From Pseudorhodobacter turbinis (GTDB lineage Bacteria > Pseudomonadota > Alphaproteobacteria > Rhodobacterales > Rhodobacteraceae): DNA of 64,000 nucleotides. Each line of letters starts with the position of its first letter. Within the stretch, counting starts at the first letter, position 1. Made by a program: the position numbers and the translations under genes. Of this stretch, positions 11,584-21,207 are shown piece after piece. The notes under the pieces were generated by a model, which was not told the DNA's origin, did not search any database, and saw only the letters and a program-made list of their open reading frames with translations. Location: the NCBI RefSeq assembly GCF_005234135.1, contig NZ_CP039964.1, positions 806,001 to 870,000 of the forward strand, given 5' to 3'.

Positions 11584-12932
11584 TGTGGGGGCGGGTGTTC
11601 ATTGTTGATGATGAGCCTGATCTGCGCGCCTCGGTTGTGCAGGCGCTGGATTTGGCAGGCTTTGACACCCGCGATTTCGCGCTTGCCGACCGCGTACCGG
11701 AACTTGTCAGCTACGGCTTTCCCGGCATTGTGTTGACCGATATTCGCATGCCGGGGATTGACGGGCTTAGCCTGATGAACCGCATCCATGCCATTGACCG
11801 CGATATTCCGGTGATCTTGATGACCGGCCACGGCGATGTGCAACTGGCGGTGCGCGCCATGCATGAGGGGGCACATGATTTCGTGCAAAAGCCCTTTGCA
11901 ATAGAGCAGTTAATAAAGATCATCAGCCGGGCGCTGGATGTCCGCAGGCTTGTCCTTGAAAACCGTACGCTGCGCGCCGTTGCAGGGCAGATTGACGATC
12001 TGGAGACGCGGCTGGTCGGGCGTGCCAATGCGATGATCGATCTGCGCCGCCGCGTGCGCACGCTGGGTCCATCGGAAACCGATGTGCTGATCGTTGGGGA
12101 GACCGGCTCGGGCAAGGAGGTGGCAGCACGCGCGTTGCATGACCTGTCGCCCCGCGCGCAACGCCCGTTTGTGACCATTGATTGCGCCAGCCTGCCCGCG
12201 GATCTGATCGAAAGCGAGCTTTTCGGCCATGAGGCAGGTGCCTTTCCCGGTGCGATGCGCCCGCGTTATGGCCGCTTTGAGCATGCGCGCGGCGGCACGA
12301 TTGTGCTGGATGACATCGCCTCCATGCCGATGGCTGTGCAAGGCAAACTGCTGCGCGCGATTGAGGGCCGGGTGATCACGCGCCTCGGCTCTAACGAGGA
12401 TTACGCATTGGACGTACGCTTCATGACCACCAGCCGCGTGGCACTGGAGGCAGAGGTGGCGGCAGGTCGTTTTCGGGCGGATTTGCTTTACCGGCTCAAT
12501 GTTGTCACCCTGCGCATCCCCTCACTGGAGGAGCGCCGAGAGGATATCCCCCTGCTGTTCCTGCGTCTGCTGACCGAGGCCGCGGCCCGCCACCGTGTCG
12601 AGCCCCCCACCGTGCCGCCTGCCTTCATCTCCGCCCTAGCCTCTCGGGCTTGGCCGGGAAATGTGCGCGAACTGCGCAACCTCGCGGATCGTTTCGCCCT
12701 TGGCCTTGGCTTTGATCACGGCGATACACAGGCCCGCAGCGCCGAGAAACTCTCCGATAAGGTCGCAGATTTTGAACGGCGAGAGATAGAGGCCGCCCTT
12801 ACCGCACATCACGGCCATCTGCGCCCCGTCTATGAAACGCTGGGGCTTTCGCGCAAAACCCTATGGGAAAAAATGCAGAAATACGGAATCGACAAAACAC
12901 AATTCGCGGCCAGCCCCCCCGCCGAGGGCTAG
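11583..12932 (+). CDS. dctD: DctD-like sigma-54-type response regulator with altered GAFTGA motif
   Basis: The 449-residue protein has a receiver domain (IVDDEPD; phospho-Asp in VLTDIRMP), an AAA+ domain with Walker A GETGSGKE, and a Fis-type helix-turn-helix near the C-terminus (LGLSRKTLWEKMQKYGI). The loop that contacts sigma-54 reads GAFPGA at residues 219-224 instead of GAFTGA, and the Walker B reads LDD instead of LDE. No clear -24/-12 promoter was seen before the TRAP genes. It may therefore act without sigma-54. It is the partner of the overlapping dctB. Confidence 0.85.
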   Translation: MWGRVFIVDDEPDLRASVVQALDLAGFDTRDFALADRVPELVSYGFPGIVLTDIRMPGIDGLSLMNRIHAIDRDIPVILMTGHGDVQLAVRAMHEGAHDFVQKPFAIEQLIKIISRALDVRRLVLENRTLRAVAGQIDDLETRLVGRANAMIDLRRRVRTLGPSETDVLIVGETGSGKEVAARALHDLSPRAQRPFVTIDCASLPADLIESELFGHEAGAFPGAMRPRYGRFEHARGGTIVLDDIASMPMAVQGKLLRAIEGRVITRLGSNEDYALDVRFMTTSRVALEAEVAAGRFRADLLYRLNVVTLRIPSLEERREDIPLLFLRLLTEAAARHRVEPPTVPPAFISALASRAWPGNVRELRNLADRFALGLGFDHGDTQARSAEKLSDKVADFERREIEAALTAHHGHLRPVYETLGLSRKTLWEKMQKYGIDKTQFAASPPAEG

Positions 12933-13148
12933 GGCCTGCGCCAAAACGGGCGGATCTCCACACACTCCAGCCCGAGGATGTTACGATTTTCACACAAATC
13001 TTACCAAAGCCATCATATTTCGCCCAACAATTATACGAGAGTGGTTGAACCGGTCCCCCGCCCTCTGCCCTAATAATCCATGCGTTTATCAACGGCTGTT
13101 CATCAGCCGCGATTGTCGCTGGAGCCATATATTCCTTGGGAGGAACTC

Positions 13149-14126
13149 ATGAAATTCACGAAACTAACGGCTTTGGCCGTAGCGGCGTCTTTTGCCTTTT
13201 CCGGCGTTCAGGCACAAGAGGTCGACAAGACCGGTTGGCCGAACTCCATGACCATCGGCACGGCAAGCCAGGGCGGAACCTACTTCATCTATGGTAACGG
13301 CTTTGCCTCATATCTGAACGAAACAGTCGGCCTTGCGGCAACTGGCGAAGTCACCGGTGGCCCGGTCCAGAACGTGACCTTGGTGGAAACCGGCGACCAC
13401 CTTATGGGGCTTGTGACAATGGGTCCGGCCTATGAGGCCTGGAACGGGCGCTCGGAACTGGCCCCGGGGTTGGAGCATAAATCCGTCCGCGCGCTGTTCC
13501 CGATGTATCAAACGCCGTTTCAGGTGATCGCGCTGAAATCCAGCGGCATCACCAGCGTCTCTGATCTGGCGGGCAAGCGCGTCTCTGCAGGGCCTGCAGG
13601 CGGCACACCGGGCACCTATTGGCCGCTGTTCCTTGAAACACTTGGCGTAGAGGCGACCATTTCAAACGCAGGCGCCTCGGATGCCGGCGGACAGTTGGGC
13701 GATGGTTTGATCGATGCCTTCGCCTTTGCTGCCGGTGTGCCAATCTCTGCCTTTGCGGAGCTGGCAGCACAGCAGGACGTGGTCATGTTCGGCTTCAACG
13801 ATGAAGAATTGCCAAAGATCCTTGAAGCCTATCCCGCGATGGCACCTCTGACCATTCCCGCCAATACCTATGCGGGTCACGACTATGACCAGAACACCGT
13901 CGCGCTGTGGAACTTTGCCATTGCGCATAAGGATATGCCAGACAGCCTCGCCTATGAGATCACCAAACTGGCGATGGATAACCCCGACCGCATGGTACAA
14001 ATCCATTCGGCCGCACGGGAAACCTTGCTGGAAAACTGGGACAAGAACACCTTCATGACCTTCCACCCCGGTGCTGTGAAGTACCTTGAGGAAAAAGGTC
14101 TGACTGTTCCAGACAATCTGAAGTAA
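13149..14126 (+). CDS. TAXI family TRAP transporter substrate-binding protein
   Basis: This is the periplasmic substrate-binding subunit of a TAXI-type TRAP importer. The 325-residue precursor starts at 13149 after a GGGAGGAA ribosome site. It has a Sec signal peptide (KLTALAVAASFAFSG, cleavage near VQAQ-EV) and the TAXI hallmark IGTASQGGTYFIYGNG close to the mature N-terminus, then AGPAGGTPGTYW. The substrate is unknown; TAXI proteins have been linked to glutamate, 2-oxoglutarate and other organic acids. It is followed by a hairpin and the fused permease. Confidence 0.92.
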   Translation: MKFTKLTALAVAASFAFSGVQAQEVDKTGWPNSMTIGTASQGGTYFIYGNGFASYLNETVGLAATGEVTGGPVQNVTLVETGDHLMGLVTMGPAYEAWNGRSELAPGLEHKSVRALFPMYQTPFQVIALKSSGITSVSDLAGKRVSAGPAGGTPGTYWPLFLETLGVEATISNAGASDAGGQLGDGLIDAFAFAAGVPISAFAELAAQQDVVMFGFNDEELPKILEAYPAMAPLTIPANTYAGHDYDQNTVALWNFAIAHKDMPDSLAYEITKLAMDNPDRMVQIHSAARETLLENWDKNTFMTFHPGAVKYLEEKGLTVPDNLK

Positions 14127-14133
14127 GCGCAAA

Positions 14134-14156
14134 GGGTCCGGGCTAAGCTCGGGCCC
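14134..14156 (+). promoter_or_regulatory. Intercistronic hairpin between TRAP binding protein and permease
   Basis: GGGTCCGGGC and GCTCGGGCCC can form a 10-bp stem with two G-U pairs and a 3-base loop, 8 bases after the stop codon. There is no T tract. Hairpins in this position commonly protect the binding-protein message or partly terminate, giving more binding protein than permease; that role is inferred. Confidence 0.5.
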
Positions 14157-14228
14157 ACCGCCTTTGCAGCGCCGCTTTGGCCCGCTGCGCATATCTATTT
14201 CAACCATGGTTTCCTGGGGAGGGAAAAG

Positions 14229-16406
14229 ATGACCGCCACCGAAAAGGATGACGCCGGTCCTGCACTCATTGCCGACGGCGTTGACGCCGAGATCTATACA
14301 GGCAATCAGCGTATTCCGATTGGGACCACACATTTGGTGATTGCAGGCCTCTGCGTGCTTTACACCATGTTCCATGTGGCGGTGATGAATTTTTACCCGT
14401 TGGAGCCATGGGTCTACCGGCTTATCCATGTCGGCGGCGGGCTGGCGCTTGCCTTCGCCCTGTTTTCCTCCAGTCTTTTCAAAACTGGGGAAGAAACGCC
14501 CCGACAACAGATGGCACAAAGCCGTTATATGCTACTGCTGGCGCCGGGTGCCGTGGCCATTGCGGTGGCCTTCCTGACGGTGGTTTCCTTTTATTTAACC
14601 GATGCTGGCATCAGCCAAGCCTCGGGCAAGACTGACGGTGTCTGGTCTTTTGGCTATCCGCTGGTTGCAGGCACAATTTGGCTCATGGTCATGGGCTGGG
14701 TCGTGCCGGGGCGCGACCGCAGCCGCATTGACCTTTCCGATGTGTTCCTTGCCTTGGCGGCGGTCACGGTCGCACTTTACATCATCTATCACGCGCCTTT
14801 CCTGCGGCTGCGCGCCGGCACGGGGCTTGCAAAGGACGCCGACATGCTGGCCGCCCTTGCCGGTGTTATCCTGATCCTTGAGGCCACGCGCCGCCTTGCC
14901 GGGCTTGCGCTGGTATTGATTGCCGCTGTGTTCATTTTGTACAGCTTCATCGGCCCGTGGTTGCCCGGCATCTTGCAGCACCGTGGCTATTCGATGTCGC
15001 GCTTCTTTACCTACATCTATACCGATCAAGGGATTTTGGGGCCAACAACCGCGATTTCCTCTACCTACATCATCCTCTTTGTGGTCTTTGCAGCCTTCCT
15101 GCAAGCCTCGCGCGTGGGGGAGTATTTCGTGAACTTCGCCTTTGCCGCAGCGGGCGGCCAGCGCGGCGGGCCGGCCAAAGTGGCAGTGTTCGGATCGGGC
15201 CTAATGGGCATGATCAACGGCACCTCGGCGGGCAATGTGGTGGCCACAGGGTCGCTGACGATCCCCTTGATGAAACGCGTCGGCTACAAACCCCAAACGG
15301 CGGCGGCGGTAGAGGCAGCGGCATCATCAGGCGGGCAGATCTTGCCGCCCATCATGGGGGCCGGTGCCTTCATCATGTCCGAGATTACCGGCATTGCCTA
15401 TTCCGAGATTGTAATTGCCGCGATCATCCCTGCGCTTTTGTATTTCGCCAGTGTATTCTTCAATGTAGATATCTACGCCCAGAAGTTCGGGATGAAAGGC
15501 CTTCCGCGTGAAGAGCTGCCGCAGTTCAAGAAGCTGGCAAAACAGGTCTATCTGTTCTTGCCGATCATCATCCTGATCACGGCGCTGTTCCTGAACTATT
15601 CGGTCATTCGCGCAGGCACGCTCGCCATGGCCTCGGCCGCAGTGGTCAGCTGGTTGACGCCCTATAAGATGGGCACGCGGTCTATCCTTTATGCCTTTGA
15701 GATCGCCACCAAGATGAGCCTGCAACTGGTCGCCGTTTGTGCCGCCGCAGGGATCATCGTGGGCGTCATTGCGCTGACAGGTATCGGCACGCGGTTTTCC
15801 TCGCTGCTGCTGGGGTTGGCGGATCAAAATCAGGTGGTCGCGCTGTTCTTTGCGATGATCGTGTCGATCATCCTTGGGATGGGCATGCCCACCACGGCGG
15901 CCTATGCCGTTGCGGCCTCGGTGATCGCGCCCGGGTTGATCCAAATGGGGATTGAGCCACTGACAGCCCACTTCTTCATCTTCTACTTTGCCGTGATGTC
16001 GGCCATCACCCCGCCGGTTGCGCTTGCTGCCTATGCAGGGGCCGCCATCGCGCAATCCGACCCGATGAAGACATCCGTTGAAAGCTTCAAGATGGGGCTG
16101 GCGGCCTTTGTGGTGCCGTTTATGTTCTTCACCTCGCCTGCGTTGCTGATGCAAGGCACCGGCGGCGAGATCGCGCATGTGGTGATTTCCGCAGGCTTTG
16201 GCATCTTCTTGTTGTCCAGCGCGGTTCAGGGCTGGTACTTTGGCACGCTTTCAACCCCCTTGCGGATTGTGCTTTTGCTGGCTGCGATGGGCATGATCGA
16301 AGGTGGGTGGATTACTGATGGGATCGGGCTTGCTGCGGCCATCTTTGTCTGGGCGTTGCAAAAGAAGTTTGTGACACCCAAGACCATGGCCCGCGGGCTG
16401 GATTGA
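14229..16406 (+). CDS. TRAP transporter fused permease (TAXI type, small plus large subunit)
   Basis: The membrane component of the TAXI-TRAP importer, 725 residues, combines the small (DctQ-like) and large (DctM-like) subunits in one chain. The N-terminal part has several hydrophobic helices. The large-subunit core has GLMGMINGTSAGNVVATGSLTIPLMKR-type segments, SSGGQILPPIMGAGAF and MGMPTTAAYAVAA, which are conserved substrate- and Na+-site regions. It works with the binding protein just upstream. It ends at a terminator shared with the convergent opg cluster. Confidence 0.93.
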   Translation: MTATEKDDAGPALIADGVDAEIYTGNQRIPIGTTHLVIAGLCVLYTMFHVAVMNFYPLEPWVYRLIHVGGGLALAFALFSSSLFKTGEETPRQQMAQSRYMLLLAPGAVAIAVAFLTVVSFYLTDAGISQASGKTDGVWSFGYPLVAGTIWLMVMGWVVPGRDRSRIDLSDVFLALAAVTVALYIIYHAPFLRLRAGTGLAKDADMLAALAGVILILEATRRLAGLALVLIAAVFILYSFIGPWLPGILQHRGYSMSRFFTYIYTDQGILGPTTAISSTYIILFVVFAAFLQASRVGEYFVNFAFAAAGGQRGGPAKVAVFGSGLMGMINGTSAGNVVATGSLTIPLMKRVGYKPQTAAAVEAAASSGGQILPPIMGAGAFIMSEITGIAYSEIVIAAIIPALLYFASVFFNVDIYAQKFGMKGLPREELPQFKKLAKQVYLFLPIIILITALFLNYSVIRAGTLAMASAAVVSWLTPYKMGTRSILYAFEIATKMSLQLVAVCAAAGIIVGVIALTGIGTRFSSLLLGLADQNQVVALFFAMIVSIILGMGMPTTAAYAVAASVIAPGLIQMGIEPLTAHFFIFYFAVMSAITPPVALAAYAGAAIAQSDPMKTSVESFKMGLAAFVVPFMFFTSPALLMQGTGGEIAHVVISAGFGIFLLSSAVQGWYFGTLSTPLRIVLLLAAMGMIEGGWITDGIGLAAAIFVWALQKKFVTPKTMARGLD

Positions 16407-16427
16407 CCAGCAGCCTTCGCCAAAAAA

Positions 16428-16458
16428 AACGCCGCGCCCCGAATAAGGGCGCGGCGTT
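16428..16458. terminator. Bidirectional terminator between TRAP permease and opgC
   Basis: A perfect 12-bp stem AACGCCGCGCCC / GGGCGCGGCGTT with a 7-base loop lies between two convergent genes. An A8 run precedes it (a T tract for the minus strand), and TTCCTATT follows on the plus strand. Confidence 0.85.
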
Positions 16459-16479
16459 CCTATTCGCAATACAAGCGCC

Positions 16480-17649
16480 TCAAGGGGCTGCGGCATAAGC
16501 AGTGCGCGGTTTTTTGGAACTAACTGCTTCGAATATCCACGCAACTGCCAGCATCATGAAAATCCCCATAGGCGGAAGCACAACCGGATAGGGCATCGCC
16601 CCCCCCGCCCCCGCAAGGATCACATTGAACACCAGCGCCAAAAGCGTACCTGATGCAAAGACCAACAGCCCGTTGCGCCCCAGCAGCCGCAAGGGTGCGC
16701 CGCCCCCACTGGCCGTCGCCCGAAACACCCAAGCGGAACAAGACAGCACATAGACCAGCGCCAGACAGTGCAACAAACGCGGCAACGCAAGAAAGGTCTT
16801 GTCATGTGACACAAGGTGGAAAGGCACGCCTGCAGCCCCCAAACGCGCCATCTGATGGTTCAGAAAAGAGCCCACGCCCGGCACATGACGCCATGCAAAA
16901 ACCAGCAGCAAGAACCCGAGGCATAGCCCGAACAACAGCCGTGATCTGGGCACAAACCTTTCCTTGCGACCCAATGACAGGCCGATCAGCAGCCCGCAGG
17001 TAAAGACCAGCTGCCACGCAAGCGGGTTAAAGAACCACCCGCCCGGATTGGGGAAATTGGGCAGGTTGAGCCGCCATAACCCCGCACTAAACCACATAAG
17101 CACAGATGCCGCTGCCAAAAGCCACGGCTGCCGCAGCCCCAGCATAATCGCAAAGGGCGTGACCGCCAAAAGCACCATATAGGCCGGCAAGATATTGACA
17201 TAGCCAAGCTGATGCGTCAGGGCCGGAATGCCGATCAAGGCGGCCTGCGTGTTCTCGTAAACCTGCCGCAGGTTGATCTGGGTGATCAACGCGGGAATGT
17301 CAAAAAACAATGCCCCACCGGAATAGATCGCGATCGCCCAGACGGTCAGAAATATCTGCACCAGATAGAGCACCCAGGCCCGGTGCCAGATCGGCGCTAC
17401 CCCATACCAAATCCCGTTTCGCGCGATATTTTGCGGCAAGAAACGCCCGCTATAGGCTAGCCCTGCGGCCACGCCTGACATGACAAAGAATGCCTCGGCC
17501 GCGTCGGAAAAACCGATATTGCGGATGGTGAAATACTCAAAAGGATTGCCAGGCACATGATCGATGAAAATCATGATCAAGGCCAGCCCGCGAAAGGCAT
17601 CAATACGCGGATCTCGGGGGCGAGGGACCACGGTGTTAGGCTGTGACAT
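16480..17649 (-). CDS. opgC: OpgC protein (acyltransferase-like membrane protein of periplasmic glucans)
   Basis: OpgC family proteins succinylate or otherwise modify osmoregulated periplasmic glucans. The 389-residue polytopic protein begins PRDPRIDAFRGLALIMIFIDH, the family N-terminus (DxxRGL...I.DH), and contains about ten hydrophobic helices. Its ATG lies inside the 3' end of opgH (14-base overlap), so it is the last gene of the opgG-opgH-opgC chain. Confidence 0.88.
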   Translation of the reverse strand: MSQPNTVVPRPRDPRIDAFRGLALIMIFIDHVPGNPFEYFTIRNIGFSDAAEAFFVMSGVAAGLAYSGRFLPQNIARNGIWYGVAPIWHRAWVLYLVQIFLTVWAIAIYSGGALFFDIPALITQINLRQVYENTQAALIGIPALTHQLGYVNILPAYMVLLAVTPFAIMLGLRQPWLLAAASVLMWFSAGLWRLNLPNFPNPGGWFFNPLAWQLVFTCGLLIGLSLGRKERFVPRSRLLFGLCLGFLLLVFAWRHVPGVGSFLNHQMARLGAAGVPFHLVSHDKTFLALPRLLHCLALVYVLSCSAWVFRATASGGGAPLRLLGRNGLLVFASGTLLALVFNVILAGAGGAMPYPVVLPPMGIFMMLAVAWIFEAVSSKKPRTAYAAAP

Positions 17650-19414
17650 TTAGGTCGGCCCCGTTTTCTTGGGATAGGCTGTGCACATCAGCCGTCCAGC
17701 GCGCAAGCTGCGCTTCATAGGCGGTTACGATTGCAGGGGATTGGCGCTCTTGCGGGACCGTGAAAAGCGAGTGGGTCAAAGTTCGCGATGTCCAGGCGAT
17801 CAAAAACGGGGCGAAGAGCATCGGCACGCAAACCGGCAACAGCCAAAGGCTCAGCTTCGGGGCCAGCACAGCCACGATGATAAGGCTGACACCACCGGTT
17901 ACCGTAATCCACGCCCCATCCCGCAAGGAGGACGCCAGCGGAAGCACCCCCTCGGCGCGGGAACTTGCGGGCCAGCCCCCGTCCCTGCGGGCAAAAACCT
18001 GTGCCACGGCGCGGGTTTGATACATCAGCATCAAGGGCGCCAGCAGCGAGCTTAGCAAAATTTCGGACATCACGGATAGCGCGGCGCGACGCGCGCCCCC
18101 AAACCCTTCCGCACGGCCCGAAAAGATTGCCCCGATCAGAACCGAAAGCTTTGGCACAATCAAAAGCCCGCCAATACCGACCGCAAGCGCCGTGATCTGC
18201 TTGGTACGATCACTGGGAAACACGGGGAAAAGCTGATGCGGTTGCGGGAAATAATCCGGCTCCGGTGCCATCATGGTCGCAAGGATAGAGGCGACCAGAA
18301 ACGCGGCCCAAAGCACTGAGACCAAATAGGCAAAGATGCCCTGCAAAAAGACAAACCTGCTCCAGCCCTTCATGCCCGGCGCGAACAACAGGCGGATATG
18401 TTGCAGGTTGCCCTGACACCAACGGCGATCTCGCTTGGCATAAGAAATAATATTCTCCGGCCCGCCCTCAAACGATCCGCCGATGGTCTCATCGACCTGA
18501 ACCTTCCAGCCCGCGCGCGCCAAAAGCGCCGCCTCGACATAGTCATGGCTTAGGATATGACCACCAAAGGGCGGCGGGCCGGTCAGCTCCGGCATGGCGC
18601 AACTGGCTGCAAAGGCACGCACCCGCACGATGGCATTATGGCCCCAAAACGGGCCGGCAACGCCTTGCAATCGCGCCAGTCCGCGCGTGAAAACCGGGCT
18701 GTGAAACCCCGAGGAAAACTGCATCGACCGCCCGAAAAACGACCGCGCGCCAATGATCTGCGGCAAGGTCTGGAGCAGGCCAAGATCCGGATCGGCCTGC
18801 ATCCGCGCGATCAGGATGCGCAGGGTTTCCCCCTCCATCAAGCTATCCGCATCGAGGATCACCGCGAACTCATAAGCGCCGCCGGACCCGCGAATGAATT
18901 CCTCGATATTGCCGGCCTTGCGACCCCGATTATCCGTCCGGCGGCGGTAAAATATGCGACCATCGGTTTCTGCCAAAAGCCGTGCGAAGGCGATGCGCTC
19001 TTGCGCGGCGGCTGTGGGGTCTTGGGTGTCGGACAGGATGGCGATATCAAGCGTCAAACCCGCCGCAATGATAGAACGGTGCATCGCGGCGATCCGCGCG
19101 AAAGTGGCGGTTGGGTCCTCGTTATAAATCGGCATCAAGACGACGGTCTTGGGGCACGGCGCTGTGATTTCTACCGCCGTGGGGATATGTCGGCGGCCCG
19201 GCAACCCGACCAAGGCAAGGGCGGCCCCCCATGCCAACCAAGCGGTCGTCACCAAAATCAAGGTCGCCCGCGCGATATCCCATAGGTCCAGCCCGTCCTG
19301 TATGGCGGCCTCAACCAGCAGGACCGTCGCGGTCAAAGCCGCCAATACGGCAAAGGCCATCGCCCCTATTCTCAGGGCGATTGTCCGGTGCGCGGGGGAA
19401 AGTCGAAATGACAA
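17636..19414 (-). CDS. opgH: Glucans biosynthesis glucosyltransferase OpgH
   Basis: OpgH is the inner-membrane GT2 glucosyltransferase that builds the beta-1,2 glucan backbone. At 592 residues it lacks the long N-terminal cytoplasmic arm of the enterobacterial protein (about 847). Seen are two N-terminal helices, the GT2 region with MPIYNEDP, DADSLM and the QxxRW-type segment RDRRWCQGN, then several C-terminal helices. The start is a TTG, because the preceding in-frame codon is a stop; an AAGGGG ribosome site lies 8 bases before it and overlaps the stop of the upstream 56-codon ORF. Confidence 0.9.
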   Translation of the reverse strand: MSFRLSPAHRTIALRIGAMAFAVLAALTATVLLVEAAIQDGLDLWDIARATLILVTTAWLAWGAALALVGLPGRRHIPTAVEITAPCPKTVVLMPIYNEDPTATFARIAAMHRSIIAAGLTLDIAILSDTQDPTAAAQERIAFARLLAETDGRIFYRRRTDNRGRKAGNIEEFIRGSGGAYEFAVILDADSLMEGETLRILIARMQADPDLGLLQTLPQIIGARSFFGRSMQFSSGFHSPVFTRGLARLQGVAGPFWGHNAIVRVRAFAASCAMPELTGPPPFGGHILSHDYVEAALLARAGWKVQVDETIGGSFEGGPENIISYAKRDRRWCQGNLQHIRLLFAPGMKGWSRFVFLQGIFAYLVSVLWAAFLVASILATMMAPEPDYFPQPHQLFPVFPSDRTKQITALAVGIGGLLIVPKLSVLIGAIFSGRAEGFGGARRAALSVMSEILLSSLLAPLMLMYQTRAVAQVFARRDGGWPASSRAEGVLPLASSLRDGAWITVTGGVSLIIVAVLAPKLSLWLLPVCVPMLFAPFLIAWTSRTLTHSLFTVPQERQSPAIVTAYEAQLARWTADVHSLSQENGADLNVTA

Positions 19415-19426
19415 TCATCAGCCCCT

Positions 19427-19597
19427 TTAGATATGCTCACGCGGGAAAAGGATCATCGCAAGCTGGTCGATCAAGCCCCTTCTTCTGGGCTGCTCAAGCA
19501 CCTGCCGCGGCATTGCCAAGGGGGCCACAGGTGGCGCCCATGCCTGAACGGTTTCAGGGAGGGGGTCTTCGCAATCGGTTTTCAGGTCTACGTTCAT
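19427..19597 (-). CDS. Small 56-residue protein between opgG and opgH
   Basis: The ATG overlaps the opgG stop as ATGA, and the stop overlaps the ribosome site of opgH, so the frame is set up for coupled translation. The peptide is acidic at first (MNVDLKTDCEDPLPE) then carries APLAMPRQ and a basic RRR, ending FPREHI. The A-P-L-A-M-P piece recalls the N-terminal arm that longer OpgH proteins carry, so it could be a split-off OpgH regulatory arm. I do not recognise the family; function is unknown. Confidence 0.6.
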   Translation of the reverse strand: MNVDLKTDCEDPLPETVQAWAPPVAPLAMPRQVLEQPRRRGLIDQLAMILFPREHI

Positions 19598-21207
19598 TTT
19601 TTCATCCACTGATAAAGCCATGTCTCGGACAAAACGCGTCCATAGCCCGACAAGCTGGCCTTGAGCTCGACCACAGCCCCTGCCGCAGATTCGACTTCCA
19701 CAACCAAACGCCATGTTTGCGTACCGCTGATCTGGCTCAACACCACTTGGGTCACATTTCCGTTGATGGCACTTACTTGGGGGATAACGTCGGCATCGCC
19801 GGATAGTTCCCGCAAAAGACCGCCCGCGAAATCAACGACGAATTTCCGCCGACCGTTCTTTTCCTCGACACCCGCGACGCCGCCCTCACCCACGCGGGTG
19901 CGCAGAATGCGGGCGCGGTCCGGATGCGCGTCGCCGGGCGGATTCATGCCCCAATGCAAACGGTAGGACACTTCCAACTCGCGCCCTGCCCGCATCTCGC
20001 CATCGGGCACCCAGAAGGCCACGATATTGTCGTTGCCCTCAAGCTGCGAGGGGATCTCCACCAGACGCACGGTGCCGCCTCCCCAATCGCCAAGCGGCTC
20101 TACCATCAAGGAGGGCCGCTTTTCGTAATGTGCCTCGGCATCGAGGTAATCGTCAAAGCGACGGCTGCGCTGCACCAACCCGAACGAGCCTGGGTTTTGC
20201 GCGCCAAGGTATGAGTTTGACAGACGCGGCGGGTTGTTCAACGGGCGGTAGAAGGTCTCATCGCTGCGGGTATTCAGGATCAGCGCCTCGCTGTCATGAA
20301 CCGCGGCACGGAAATCATCCTGCTCGTCGGGATCACTGCCGCCAAACAGAAACATCGAGGTGATCGGCGCAATGCCAAGCTGCGCGATATCCTTGCGCAA
20401 GAACAGCCGCGCGGTGACATCAACCACCGTGGTATCCCCCGGGCGGACCACAAAGCGGTAGGCGCCAGTCACCGATGGGCTGGTTAGCGCGGCATAGATA
20501 ACAACAGCATCCGATCCCGGCGCGGGACGTTCCAGCCAGAACTCGGAGAAACGCGGAAATTCCTCACCATCGGAATGGCCGGTGTTCACCGCCAGCCCGC
20601 GCGCGCTCAGCCCGTAGACATTGGCGCTACCGAGGGCGCGGAAATAGCTGGCCCCCAGAAAGGCGATCAATTCGTCAAAACGGTCCACACGGTTGAGGGG
20701 CGACAAAAGCCGGAAGCCCGCAACACCGGGCATCGGAGCATTTTCGGGGATATCTTGTGTGATCCCCTTGCCGTATTCAAAATCCGCCGTGGTAAAGCCC
20801 AGCGTGACTTCACGGCCGTCGACAACCTCATGGATCGCGACCGGCTCTTCGAACAGCCAACCAAGGTGAAAGGCTTGCAGGCCAAAGATCTGACCCTCGC
20901 CTTCCCAACGGGTCTGGTCACGGCGATATCGAATCATCTGATAGCCGTCATAATCCAGATCGGCGACGAATCCCTCGACCGGTTTGGGCTTGCGGTAGGG
21001 TTCTTTGCTGCGTAGGCGCATGCGCTCTGTCAGGCTGTCAAAGCTGAACTCCGGACCTTCCACGGCCTGCGATTCCTGGGCAAAGACTGTATTTGCTGTG
21101 AAAAGTGCGGATGCGGCCACAGAGGTCGATAAACCTGCCAGAAAATGCCGCCGGCCGATCACCCCACCCCGCGAGGCAAGACCCCGAAACTTATCTGTTT
21201 TTTCCAC
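19594..21207 (-). CDS. opgG: Periplasmic glucan biosynthesis protein OpgG
   Basis: OpgG acts in the periplasm on the glucan backbone made by OpgH (branching or chain release). The 537-residue precursor begins with a twin-arginine-like region (IGRRHFLAGLSTSVAASALF, cleavage near VFAQ), then the OpgG/D domain with FSFDSLTERMR, YDGYQMIRYRRD and RFSEFWLERPAPGSDAVVIYAAL. It heads the opg cluster. Its stop overlaps the small downstream ORF by four bases. The 200 bases upstream hold no other gene and presumably its promoter. Confidence 0.92.
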   Translation of the reverse strand: MEKTDKFRGLASRGGVIGRRHFLAGLSTSVAASALFTANTVFAQESQAVEGPEFSFDSLTERMRLRSKEPYRKPKPVEGFVADLDYDGYQMIRYRRDQTRWEGEGQIFGLQAFHLGWLFEEPVAIHEVVDGREVTLGFTTADFEYGKGITQDIPENAPMPGVAGFRLLSPLNRVDRFDELIAFLGASYFRALGSANVYGLSARGLAVNTGHSDGEEFPRFSEFWLERPAPGSDAVVIYAALTSPSVTGAYRFVVRPGDTTVVDVTARLFLRKDIAQLGIAPITSMFLFGGSDPDEQDDFRAAVHDSEALILNTRSDETFYRPLNNPPRLSNSYLGAQNPGSFGLVQRSRRFDDYLDAEAHYEKRPSLMVEPLGDWGGGTVRLVEIPSQLEGNDNIVAFWVPDGEMRAGRELEVSYRLHWGMNPPGDAHPDRARILRTRVGEGGVAGVEEKNGRRKFVVDFAGGLLRELSGDADVIPQVSAINGNVTQVVLSQISGTQTWRLVVEVESAAGAVVELKASLSGYGRVLSETWLYQWMKK

